IMG/VR virus record: IMGVR_UViG_3300009185_001801
Coordinates: 1 to 24,707 of that record
DNA length: 24,707 bases
Strand: one strand, 5' to 3'
Source of the DNA: a virus
The notes beneath the pieces were generated by a model that ran no database searches, had not been told where the DNA came from, and saw nothing but the letters and a program-made list of their open reading frames with translations. Below, in pieces: positions 16,862-23,784 of the stretch. Position numbers and translations under genes: made by a program. Position 1 is the stretch's first letter. Each line of letters begins with the position of its first letter.

Positions 16862-17710
16862 ATGAAAAAACCTTTAATAGCACATGAAGCTCCTTATATG
16901 ATTATGAGAGAGGTACAACAAATGACAGACTATGATTACTGTCTCGTACATCTCTTGGAAGAAGATCCCAAATACCTAGAATACTTTAGAGAAGCTAAAG
17001 AAAAGGGACGATACATCATTATGGATTGTAGCTTGTTTGAACTTGGACATGCGTTTAATCCGGAATTGTATTATAATTGGATTAAAGAAATTCAGCCAGA
17101 TGAATACATTGTTCCTGATGTATGGCAAGATTATGAAGACAATCTAAGATCGTTCAAAGCATTTTCAGAATTATTTGACCTTACTAAATTAAAGGGCAAA
17201 CGCATAGGTGTCTTACAAGGAAGAACCTATAGAGAATTTATAAACGCCTATCAATTTATGGAAAAAGAATGTGATAAGATTGCTGTAAGTTTTGGGTATG
17301 ATTATTTTTGGGATAAACATTCAGAAGATTGGAAAGATAATCCTTACTGGAAAGATACAGAATATACACTAGAGTTTGAAAAAACAGTAGCCAAACCAAC
17401 CTCATATGCTAGTGGAAGAAATCATTTGATAAAAAGTTTAATCTCCAGTGGAGTGTGGAATAAAAACAAACCACATCATTTATTGGGTTGTGGTATTCCT
17501 ACAGAATTTGAAACACATTTTGAAGGAGTGGAAAGCATTGATACATCTCATCCAGTTATGACCGGATTTTTCGGTAAATCTTATAAAAATATAGAATCCA
17601 CTTACAGCAAAATTCATAACAAGATGGTGGATGTATATGATGCAGAGGTTGACCTTATTCAAAGAATCTTAATTAAAGAAAATATAGAACTTTTTTCCAC
17701 ACTACTATGA
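16862..17710 (+). CDS. tRNA-guanine transglycosylase-like protein (candidate DpdA-type base exchanger)
   Basis: Protein of 282 residues with the pattern of the TGT superfamily, which swaps guanine for a 7-deazaguanine. Comparison by eye with archaeal TGT: YIIMDCSLFELG (51-62) matches the D-S-G-S-F active-site loop (D55); VPDVWQDYEDNL (84-95) matches the DIPT...A..DL segment; GVLQGRTYREFINAY (116-130) matches the AVQGSTYPDLR segment; LLGCGIP (207-213) matches the LFGAGHP loop; and SIDTSHPVMTG (225-235) matches the DLFDS/FDCVMPT segment, with D227 as the likely nucleophile. The C-terminal zinc-binding Cys set of tRNA-type enzymes is absent, as is an RNA-binding PUA domain. That, plus QueE- and QueD-like genes nearby, suggests a DpdA-like DNA enzyme. 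It overlaps thyX by four bases (ATGA). Confidence 0.72.
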   Translation: MKKPLIAHEAPYMIMREVQQMTDYDYCLVHLLEEDPKYLEYFREAKEKGRYIIMDCSLFELGHAFNPELYYNWIKEIQPDEYIVPDVWQDYEDNLRSFKAFSELFDLTKLKGKRIGVLQGRTYREFINAYQFMEKECDKIAVSFGYDYFWDKHSEDWKDNPYWKDTEYTLEFEKTVAKPTSYASGRNHLIKSLISSGVWNKNKPHHLLGCGIPTEFETHFEGVESIDTSHPVMTGFFGKSYKNIESTYSKIHNKMVDVYDAEVDLIQRILIKENIELFSTLL

Positions 17711-18468
17711 AAGTAACCCTACAAGCAATAACCCAGCCATTGGTTCGCACCGAAGATAATTTACGATTCTTAACTGCTGAAGAATTTATCGTGTATTGTG
17801 CTCGTGTATCCAATCCTGACAACCAATTAAATTTAGATACAGCTCCAAAGTTGTTAAAATATTGCATAGATCATGAACATTGGTCTATCTTTGAACAATG
17901 TTCGGTGACATTTGAAATCCAAACTAGCAGAGATATCTCTGCTCAAATTATTAGACACAAAAGTTTTGCCTTTCAAGAATTTAGCCAAAGATATAGCCCA
18001 GCGTTCGGATTAGAATCATTTGATGTTCGCAAACAAGCTGATAAAAATAGACAATCTAGTACAGAAATTTTAGACTTGGAGCCACAAGAAAATGAAAGAA
18101 TACGTAAACATTTGCTAGATAGTGTAGAATTATATACCTGGATGTTAGAAAAGGGGGCAGCAAGAGAAAGTGCTCGAAAGGTACTTCCTTTATGTACCCA
18201 GACGGTCTTGTATATGACCGGTTCTGTAAGGTCATGGATTCATTATATTTTGTTGAGAACCAAACCAGATACTCAACAAGAACATCGAGAAATTGCAGAA
18301 AAAATTAAAGAAATTTTCTTTGATATGTTTCCATTTATTGCTGCAGCATTGACTCCAGTAGATGTAGAGGCAATAGAAAATTTAACAGAAGAGATTAAAA
18401 AAACACACGAAGAAAACTTTAAAGTAAAACAAACAAAAATTAAAAAACAAAAAGTTGAAAACCAGTAA
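17707..18468 (+). CDS. thyX: Flavin-dependent thymidylate synthase
   Basis: Makes dTMP from dUMP using methylene-tetrahydrofolate and FAD. It has 253 residues. The family signature RHKSFAFQEFSQRYS (83-97) fits the ThyX motif RHR-x7-8-S-x-RY except for R-to-K at the third position. HEHWSIFEQ (56-64) and the second-half block ARESARKVLP (151-160) with SVRSWIHYILLR (173-184) supply the remaining flavin and dUMP contacts. The Lys-rich tail (about 225-253) extends beyond the usual core. The start overlaps the TGT-like stop (ATGA), so the two are probably co-translated. ThyX is common in phages and supports dTTP supply during replication. Confidence 0.93.
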   Translation: MKVTLQAITQPLVRTEDNLRFLTAEEFIVYCARVSNPDNQLNLDTAPKLLKYCIDHEHWSIFEQCSVTFEIQTSRDISAQIIRHKSFAFQEFSQRYSPAFGLESFDVRKQADKNRQSSTEILDLEPQENERIRKHLLDSVELYTWMLEKGAARESARKVLPLCTQTVLYMTGSVRSWIHYILLRTKPDTQQEHREIAEKIKEIFFDMFPFIAAALTPVDVEAIENLTEEIKKTHEENFKVKQTKIKKQKVENQ

Positions 18469-18482
18469 AATTAGTTTAGTAT
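18455..18482 (+). promoter_or_regulatory. Promoter-like sequence before the small barrel protein gene
   Basis: TTGAAA (18455-18460), a 16-base spacer and TAGTAT (18477-18482). An overlapping TATAAAT (18480-18486) also resembles the T4 late promoter box TATAAATA. Either would start transcription only a few bases before, or at, the ATG at 18494. This is the junction between the thyX group and the uvsX group. Confidence 0.3.
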
Positions 18483-18493
18483 AAATCAATCAT

Positions 18494-18877
18494 ATGAGTG
18501 AAACCAACAACAACATCACAGTGTTCCTCGATTTCGTAGGACGCACCATCGTAGGCGAATTAATTGAAAAGACAGATTCTATTTGGAGGGTAAAAAATCC
18601 TGTAGTTTTGAATGTCGTTCCAGAAAAGGACGGTCGTTTGTCTATTCAGCTCTTTCCTACATTCTTTAAGGAATTTTTGGCAGATAAGTCAGAGCCAGTA
18701 ATTTTTGATTATCATGTAGGTCAAATTACACCAACCAGTATTTCTGCTTTGGATTTCCGTTTGCAAGCACAATACTTGCAAATGTTTAATCCATCTAATG
18801 TCTTGGTACCACCTCAAGGACAGCCCACTCCTCAGCAACAGGGCAATTCTCCAGTAATCAATTTATTTGAAGAATAA
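18494..18877 (+). CDS. Conserved small protein before uvsX, possible Sm-like barrel
   Basis: Protein of 127 residues, not firmly recognised. The first 70 residues look all-beta: ITVFLDFVGRTIVGELIE, then IWRVKNPVVLNVVPE, then RLSIQLFPTFFKEFL. The V-K-N-P-V-x-L segment with alternating hydrophobics suggests an Sm-like or small barrel fold, and similar short genes occur next to uvsX in T4-like cyanophages as I recall them. The C-terminal 30 residues are Pro/Gln-rich and disordered, ending in the acidic hydrophobic tail INLFEE, reminiscent of peptides that bind replication partners. The stop is one base before the uvsX ATG. No SD is present. A role with UvsX or in RNA binding is conjecture. Confidence 0.7.
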   Translation: MSETNNNITVFLDFVGRTIVGELIEKTDSIWRVKNPVVLNVVPEKDGRLSIQLFPTFFKEFLADKSEPVIFDYHVGQITPTSISALDFRLQAQYLQMFNPSNVLVPPQGQPTPQQQGNSPVINLFEE

Positions 18878-18878
18878 T

Positions 18879-20012
18879 ATGGCTAAAAAGAAGCTTAGTA
18901 ATCCAGATGTAGCAGCTGCGTTTAAGGTTTTAGATGATCTTAATCCAGATGCAACATTCCTTAATGAATCTGCTCTTTCCAATATTAGTTCTTTCATTGA
19001 TACTGGCTCTATGGCTCTTAATGCAATCATTAGTGGCTCCCTCAAAAAAGGGGGAGTCCCTTCTGGTCGTATTATTGGTTTTAGTGGTCCTACCTCTTGT
19101 GGTAAAACCTATATCATTAATCGTATTTTAGCCAATGCTCAAAAGGCTGGTCGCTATGTAGTTATTTTTGATACAGAAAATGCTGTAGATGATAAGAGTG
19201 CTACCAATATGGGCATGGATACCTCCAAGGTAAAATATTGTCCGGTTGAAACTGTAGAACAATGCCGTAACCAAATTAGCCAATTCTTGGATTCTGTAAT
19301 TGCTAAAAAATTAAATGGTCAATTTATTATCTCCATTGATTCTCTTGGTAATCTTGTTTCTACAAAAGAAATGGCAGACGTTGCTGCAGGCAAGGAAGCC
19401 ATGGACATGGGAACTAGAGCCAAGGGATTGAAGAGTATGTTAAGAGTATTAACTCATAAAGCAGCTAAAGCAGATGTACCCATTCTTTTTTCCAATCATG
19501 TCTACGACAACCCAGCTGCCATGTTTCCATCTTTGGTCAAGCAACAGTCTGGTGGTTCTGGTCCTTTGTATATGTCTTCTGTGCTTGTACAGATGTCTGT
19601 AAAGAATGAAAAAACCAGTGGAGGGTCTTCTGGTAGCCGGGATGCAGTGGAAGATACTTCACCGATGTCCAAGGATATTAATGGAGTAACCCTCAGAGCA
19701 TTAACCACTAAAAATCGAGTAGTTCCTCCGTTTATGGAAACAGAAATGTATTTAAACTTTAAAACCGGTTTAGCAAAACATTCCGGTCTACTAGACATGG
19801 CTGTTGGTTATGGTATTGTAATTCAAAATGGAGCAACATTTGCCTTGGCAGATGGTACCAAATTAGGATATTATAAGGTATGGAGAGATAATGAAGAAAT
19901 TTGGGATAAAATTCTTCCTCTTCTAGAAGACAAGCTTCAACAAGAATTGCAATATAAAAAAGAAGATACTTCTCCAGAAATAGAAGAAGACGAAGAGACT
20001 ACGGAAGAGTAA
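18879..20012 (+). CDS. uvsX: UvsX-like RecA-family recombinase
   Basis: Strand-exchange protein for recombination-dependent replication, 377 residues (T4 UvsX has 391). Walker A is GPTSCGKT (70-77); Walker B is FIISIDSLG with D154; DTEN at 98-101 matches the RecA catalytic Glu region. The SNHVYDNP segment and the Gly/Ser-rich stretch after it (GGSGPLYMSS, then KTSGGSSGSR) correspond to the DNA-binding loop region. The C-terminus is strongly acidic (EIEEDEETTEE), as in RecA proteins. A TTG at 18867 in frame lies inside the previous gene; the ATG at 18879 is preferred because it starts the conserved MAKKKLSNP stretch. GAAG at 18869-18872 may serve as a weak SD. The next gene begins three bases after the stop. 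Confidence 0.95.
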   Translation: MAKKKLSNPDVAAAFKVLDDLNPDATFLNESALSNISSFIDTGSMALNAIISGSLKKGGVPSGRIIGFSGPTSCGKTYIINRILANAQKAGRYVVIFDTENAVDDKSATNMGMDTSKVKYCPVETVEQCRNQISQFLDSVIAKKLNGQFIISIDSLGNLVSTKEMADVAAGKEAMDMGTRAKGLKSMLRVLTHKAAKADVPILFSNHVYDNPAAMFPSLVKQQSGGSGPLYMSSVLVQMSVKNEKTSGGSSGSRDAVEDTSPMSKDINGVTLRALTTKNRVVPPFMETEMYLNFKTGLAKHSGLLDMAVGYGIVIQNGATFALADGTKLGYYKVWRDNEEIWDKILPLLEDKLQQELQYKKEDTSPEIEEDEETTEE

Positions 20013-20015
20013 AAA

Positions 20016-20471
20016 ATGAGCATTTTATTAGAAAAAAGTCAATTTGAATCCACCAAAGTAATTGAATTGGGTAGCTGCGCATTTAGACAATGGAAAGCAA
20101 ATTCTCATTGTAAATTTATTCATGGCTATCAATTAAAAGCTAAGCTTTGGTTTGGCTGTAAGGAGCTGGATGACAAGAATTGGTCTGTAGATTTTGGAGG
20201 ATTGAAAGATCTTAAAAAAATTCTACAAGAACAATTTGATCACACTCTTTGCATAGATTCTGCAGATCCTCTGCTGCCAATATTCAAGACCATTCATGAT
20301 ACAGGTGGGTGTGATCTTCGTATCATGGAAGGAGTTGGTATTGAGAAAACTGCAGAATGGTGTTTTAAGGTCTCTAATAAATTTATTCGAGATCTTACAC
20401 ATGATCGTTGTTGGGTAAACAAAGTAGAAGTGTGGGAACATGCAGAGAATTCTGCAATTTATTCTGAGTAA
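20016..20471 (+). CDS. QueD-like 6-pyruvoyl/6-carboxytetrahydropterin synthase family protein
   Basis: Protein of 151 residues of the PTPS/QueD fold, which makes 6-carboxytetrahydropterin, the substrate of QueE. Matches: FRQWKANSHCKFIHGY (23-38), corresponding to the F-x-AAH...C..HGH region; NWSVDFGGLKDL (55-66), corresponding to the DF..LK segment; FDHTLC (74-79), corresponding to the catalytic D-H; and VEVWEHAENSAIY (137-149), corresponding to the late Glu segment. Catalytic C32 is kept and H36 is kept, but the first zinc His (AAH) reads Q-W-K and the second His of HGH is Y38. The family also contains a proteobacterial subgroup with this altered pattern, so the change is probably real. It has an SD-like GGAAGAG at 20003-20009. 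A strong hairpin follows the stop. Confidence 0.72.
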   Translation: MSILLEKSQFESTKVIELGSCAFRQWKANSHCKFIHGYQLKAKLWFGCKELDDKNWSVDFGGLKDLKKILQEQFDHTLCIDSADPLLPIFKTIHDTGGCDLRIMEGVGIEKTAEWCFKVSNKFIRDLTHDRCWVNKVEVWEHAENSAIYSE

Positions 20472-20490
20472 ATTTAACAATATAAACCCC

Positions 20491-20533
20491 ATAAAGGCCA
20501 TTGATCTTCCCGTCAATGGCCTTTATACTTTTT
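20491..20533 (+). terminator. Rho-independent terminator-like hairpin between the QueD-like gene and gp41
   Basis: A perfect 14-base stem (20491-20504 with 20513-20526) around an eight-base loop, followed by AC and five T residues (20529-20533). The stem contains AAGGCCATTGA. It is the strongest hairpin I see in the window. It begins 19 bases after the QueD-like stop and ends nine bases before the gp41 ATG at 20536. The T run is interrupted at its start, so termination may be partial. The complement has A residues first and a weaker T run, so it would not be a good terminator in reverse. Confidence 0.8.
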
Positions 20534-20535
20534 AA

Positions 20536-21918
20536 ATGAAGTCTTCTCTACCGATCGATTTAATTCTCTTTGAAAAATTGATGATATATAATGCGTTGAC
20601 CGATTCTTCTTATTTAGAAGCTATCATAGAACATGTCAAACCGTCTTATTTTGAGACAAAAAATATTAAAGCAGTATTTGAATCTTTAGCTTTATATTTT
20701 GGAGCCTATCATAAGGCTCCCAACATTACAGAACTCAAGGTTCATATGATAGAACCAGAAAAAAGACAAGCTCTTAAAGAAGTTGCTATGTCTTTTTCGG
20801 ATATAGATAAGAATTACGACAAAGAAATTTTACTTAAAAATACAGAAAGATTTTTTAGAGAAAAGGCTGTATACAACACAGCTCTTAAAACCTCTATAGA
20901 AGTTCAATCAGGTGAGATAGATACATCAAAAATTTTAGAACAATTTGAAAAGGCTTGTAATATTAATTTAATTGAAAATTGGGGGTTTGATTATCTAGAA
21001 GAAATTGACACACACTGCAAAGAATTGCAAAAAACCTCTAAGACAATTTCCACTGGATGGAAATGGTTAGATGAGCGAATTGGAGGAGGATTTTTAACAG
21101 AAGGAAGAGCTTTATATGTCTTTTATGGAGTTACTAATGTAGGTAAATCTATCTTTCTAGGTAACATTGCTACTAATATATTAAGCCAAAACAAAACAGT
21201 CATTCTAATTTCTTTAGAAATGTCCGAGCAAGTATATGCCAAGCGTATTTCGGCTCAATTATCCAAAATTCCAATGAATGATTTGTCCATGCAAATTGAA
21301 CCGTTAAAGAACAGTTTGAACGGATACAAATTAAAACACAAGGAAGCCAAGCTTATTATTAAGGAATTTCCTCCTAAGTCGATAACTCCATTGCAGATCA
21401 AAACCTATATTGAAAGACTATCCAGAAAGGGTATTAAACCTGATGCTATTGTATTGGATTACATCAATCTTCTAGCTCCACCAGAACGTGGAAAGAATTC
21501 TTATGAAGCTATAAAAGACATCACAGAAATGGTTAGAGCTTTATCTTATTACTTTAGTTGTCCGGTGATATCAGCTACACAAACCAATAGAAGTGCTTAT
21601 GGAGAAGCCAATCCAGGGTTAGAAACCATGAGTGAATCTATGGGATTAGCCCACACTGCAGATGCTCAGTTTCCTATTTGGACAGAAGAAGAGGATTTTG
21701 AATTAGGCATCATTCATATGGGCATTACCAAGAACCGATTCGGACCTCGAGAATGCCATACAGTATTGGAAATTGATTATCCAACTCTAACCTTAAGAGA
21801 TCCAGATAGTGTGTCTAGTTCTTTTGCACTTCCGAGAACCAATCTACCAGGTTCTAATTCCAACCTAGGCAGTATATCCGATACCTTGAAAGCCTTAGAA
21901 TCTCTGGACAATGAATGA
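20536..21918 (+). CDS. 41: Replicative DNA helicase (gp41-like, DnaB family)
   Basis: Ring helicase of 460 residues (T4 gp41 has 475) that drives the replication fork. The N-terminal helical domain (about 1-145) is followed by a linker with STGWKWLDERIGGGF (172-186). Walker A is GVTNVGKS (198-205), the sensor region is ISLEMSEQVYAKR (225-237), Walker B is AIVLDYIN with D308, and motif H3/H4 is ISATQTNRSAYG (346-356). The C-terminal tail is Ser- and Asn-rich. The start lies only nine bases after the terminator hairpin, so the transcript must begin in, or read through, that region; no SD is visible. The stop overlaps the next gene by eight bases. Confidence 0.94.
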   Translation: MKSSLPIDLILFEKLMIYNALTDSSYLEAIIEHVKPSYFETKNIKAVFESLALYFGAYHKAPNITELKVHMIEPEKRQALKEVAMSFSDIDKNYDKEILLKNTERFFREKAVYNTALKTSIEVQSGEIDTSKILEQFEKACNINLIENWGFDYLEEIDTHCKELQKTSKTISTGWKWLDERIGGGFLTEGRALYVFYGVTNVGKSIFLGNIATNILSQNKTVILISLEMSEQVYAKRISAQLSKIPMNDLSMQIEPLKNSLNGYKLKHKEAKLIIKEFPPKSITPLQIKTYIERLSRKGIKPDAIVLDYINLLAPPERGKNSYEAIKDITEMVRALSYYFSCPVISATQTNRSAYGEANPGLETMSESMGLAHTADAQFPIWTEEEDFELGIIHMGITKNRFGPRECHTVLEIDYPTLTLRDPDSVSSSFALPRTNLPGSNSNLGSISDTLKALESLDNE

Positions 21919-22840
21919 GTTAATGGTTAGTATGGGAGATATGAATTGCATCAATGCATATACTCACAATGATTTAGATGGAGCTGTAAGTTTACTTGCA
22001 TTGATGTGGGCTCTCCCAGGATCCTGCATAACCTATCAAGCCATCAATAATATGGAGATGGACAAACTTAAAAATGGGGTACAAAGTGTTAATAATCCTT
22101 CTAAAACTTTTATCTTAGATCTGGCTTTGAGAGAAGAATTCTTACCGGAGACTGATTTGGATCATGTGACGTTTATAGATCATCATGAGACTTCTTTAAA
22201 TTTTATTCCTCGATTTAAGAAGGCTAAAATTATTCATAAAGAAATTACCTCTAATGCTCTTTTGATGGCTCAAATTTTTAAAGGAGATAAATTTCCGATC
22301 AGAACAGATGCTCAAAAAACACTCATCGCTCTGGCTGATGATTATGATTGTTATAGATTAAACATTCAGGAATCTTATGATTTAAATTTATTGTTTTGGT
22401 CTGAATATAAAAATAATTTTTCTAAATTTATCAAAGATTACTATGATGGATTTAAACCATTTACCAATGCTCAGAAAAAACACATAGCATTTTTAAAACA
22501 ATCAGCTAGGGAAGATGCTTCTAAATTGCCGGTGTATGAAGGATATGTAAATTTTGGATCCAAGAAAAAGAAAGTCATAGCTGCTATGGGAGAAAAGTTT
22601 ACTAGTGGTCTTTTAGATGTCATTGCTCAAACATACAAGCCAGACATTCTGTTTTTTATCAATTCTAAATCTGAAAAGATCTGTATCAGGCAACATACCT
22701 TTGAAGATCCGATAGATGTTGGAAATTTTGCTGAAAAAATTTGTGAAGGGGGAGGTCATCGACACGCTGGTGGTGGTAAAATCACCCCTTTGTTTATGGA
22801 AGTGACAAAGAATTTATCCCCACTAAATAGCAAGTTATGA
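21911..22840 (+). CDS. DHH family phosphoesterase
   Basis: Predicted nuclease or nucleotide phosphoesterase of 309 residues related to RecJ and NrnA. Metal-binding motifs: THNDLDG (18-24), FILDLAL (67-73), FIDHHET (88-94) and ALADDYDCY (140-148). The C-terminal DHHA1 domain has GGGHRHAGGGK (280-290), which binds the substrate. The likely role is degradation of short oligonucleotides or 5' ends. It occupies the place that RNase H (rnh) has in T4, ahead of the 33-59-32 group, so primer removal is a reasonable guess. It overlaps gp41 by eight bases and the next gene by four (ATGA). Several Met codons occur near the start (1, 5, 8, 11), so the exact N-terminus is uncertain. Confidence 0.85.
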   Translation: MNELMVSMGDMNCINAYTHNDLDGAVSLLALMWALPGSCITYQAINNMEMDKLKNGVQSVNNPSKTFILDLALREEFLPETDLDHVTFIDHHETSLNFIPRFKKAKIIHKEITSNALLMAQIFKGDKFPIRTDAQKTLIALADDYDCYRLNIQESYDLNLLFWSEYKNNFSKFIKDYYDGFKPFTNAQKKHIAFLKQSAREDASKLPVYEGYVNFGSKKKKVIAAMGEKFTSGLLDVIAQTYKPDILFFINSKSEKICIRQHTFEDPIDVGNFAEKICEGGGHRHAGGGKITPLFMEVTKNLSPLNSKL

Positions 22841-23148
22841 TCATCACTTCTTCTCAACAAATCGAAGAGCTATTAAGACCTCAAGATGCTACAGATCTTG
22901 CTGAATTTGAAGATATTGTTTTAAAATTTGGCTCTTTTGTTTGTATTGCCAAAAATAAAAAATTAAATCACCTTGCTTTCCTCAAACATTTAGTGGATGA
23001 TAAGAAGACACAAAAAATACTTTTTGAGTTGCTCGGAGATTACAATTTGCAAAATATAATTAAAACATATTTAAGTTTAACTCCGAACATTTATAAGAAA
23101 ATATTTAGATTTAAACAAAATGCACGAAAAGGAACAGAAGATCTATAA
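22837..23148 (+). CDS. Unrecognised small helical protein in the position of T4 gene 33
   Basis: Protein of 103 residues, predominantly helical and Lys-rich at the C-terminus (ends KGTEDL). No family was recognised. It starts inside the DHH gene (ATGA) and its last 29 bases overlap the next gene. In T4 the order is rnh-dsbA-33-59-32; here DHH, this gene, a 211-codon gene and gp32 occur in the same order. The length is near that of T4 gp33 (112 residues), a late-transcription co-activator, but the clamp-binding tail (LDFLL-like) of gp33 is not visible. Treat equivalence as a guess. Confidence 0.7.
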   Translation: MIITSSQQIEELLRPQDATDLAEFEDIVLKFGSFVCIAKNKKLNHLAFLKHLVDDKKTQKILFELLGDYNLQNIIKTYLSLTPNIYKKIFRFKQNARKGTEDL

Positions 23149-23755
23149 CACCTTTTTAAAATATTCTCGCTTTGGACAAGCTTGGAAACCGCGTCAAAAT
23201 TTTGAGGACATTCCTCTAGAAACCTCGACTCTATTAGTCAGGCTTCATCAGTTTTTTGAAAAATTCAAACACATTAGAATAGATGAATTTTTTGCTGCTA
23301 CTAGACATTTGCATCCAGAAGAAAGCTATCCTCCATTAAAATTTTTTATCTCACGAGTAGCAATTAAAAATTATACACTATTCTTGAAGCAACAAGAAAA
23401 TCAATCTCCAGATAATCAGATCGAATTTATCAAATCCAGTTTTTCTCATATAGCCAATTTTTGTATTGATAATCGTCTCTGTTTAGATGATTATATAGAA
23501 CAACGAGAAGACTTATGTCCAGTGTGGATAAATGACTATCGTCAACACCTCATTAGCATTTATAGTATAATGGAATTAGGACCAGATCTTAGTAAATATA
23601 ATCAAGAAGACCTTGATGTATGGGTGCCTAATTTAGTAGATAATTTTTCTACTTTTAAATACCGATATCACAATTCTTCCCAAACCAAAAACCTAGTAAA
23701 ACAAGCAACCAACAAAATACGCAATTTAATCAACCAAACATTGACTAAACCCTAA
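23120..23755 (+). CDS. Unrecognised helical protein in the position of T4 gene 59
   Basis: Protein of 211 residues, helical, with aromatic-rich segments such as YPPLKFFISRVAIKNYTLFL (70-89) and DYRQHLISIYSIMEL (about 149-163). No catalytic motif was seen. T4 gp59, the helicase loader, has 217 residues and also lies directly before gene 32, so this could be a diverged loader for the gp41 helicase; sequence likeness to gp59 is not evident to me. The gene starts 29 bases inside the previous gene and ends 29 bases before gp32. A promoter-like sequence for gp32 overlaps its 3' end. Confidence 0.75.
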   Translation: MHEKEQKIYNTFLKYSRFGQAWKPRQNFEDIPLETSTLLVRLHQFFEKFKHIRIDEFFAATRHLHPEESYPPLKFFISRVAIKNYTLFLKQQENQSPDNQIEFIKSSFSHIANFCIDNRLCLDDYIEQREDLCPVWINDYRQHLISIYSIMELGPDLSKYNQEDLDVWVPNLVDNFSTFKYRYHNSSQTKNLVKQATNKIRNLINQTLTKP

Positions 23756-23768
23756 AAACAACTAATAT
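23741..23768 (+). promoter_or_regulatory. Promoter-like sequence before gp32
   Basis: TTGACT (23741-23746), a 16-base spacer and TAATAT (23763-23768). The -35 box matches five of six bacterial consensus positions. The predicted start is about ten bases before the gp32 ATG at 23785. A dedicated promoter would fit the high demand for single-strand-binding protein. There is no SD, so the short leader would be unusual for a proteobacterial host. Confidence 0.4.
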
Positions 23769-23784
23769 TAAAATACAAACCAAC

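Noticed and set aside
16862-17710. Phosphoesterase or radical SAM enzyme as the function of this gene
   Set aside because: It has neither a metal-binding His/Asp set nor a CX3CX2C cluster motif, while several segments follow the TGT order.
18867-18878. TTG at 18867 as the start of uvsX
   Set aside because: It lies within the previous gene; the ATG at 18879 begins the conserved N-terminus.
20223-20516. Open frame on the - strand across the QueD-like gene and the hairpin
   Set aside because: It runs opposite a gene with family motifs and through the terminator stem; no domain or start signal was seen.
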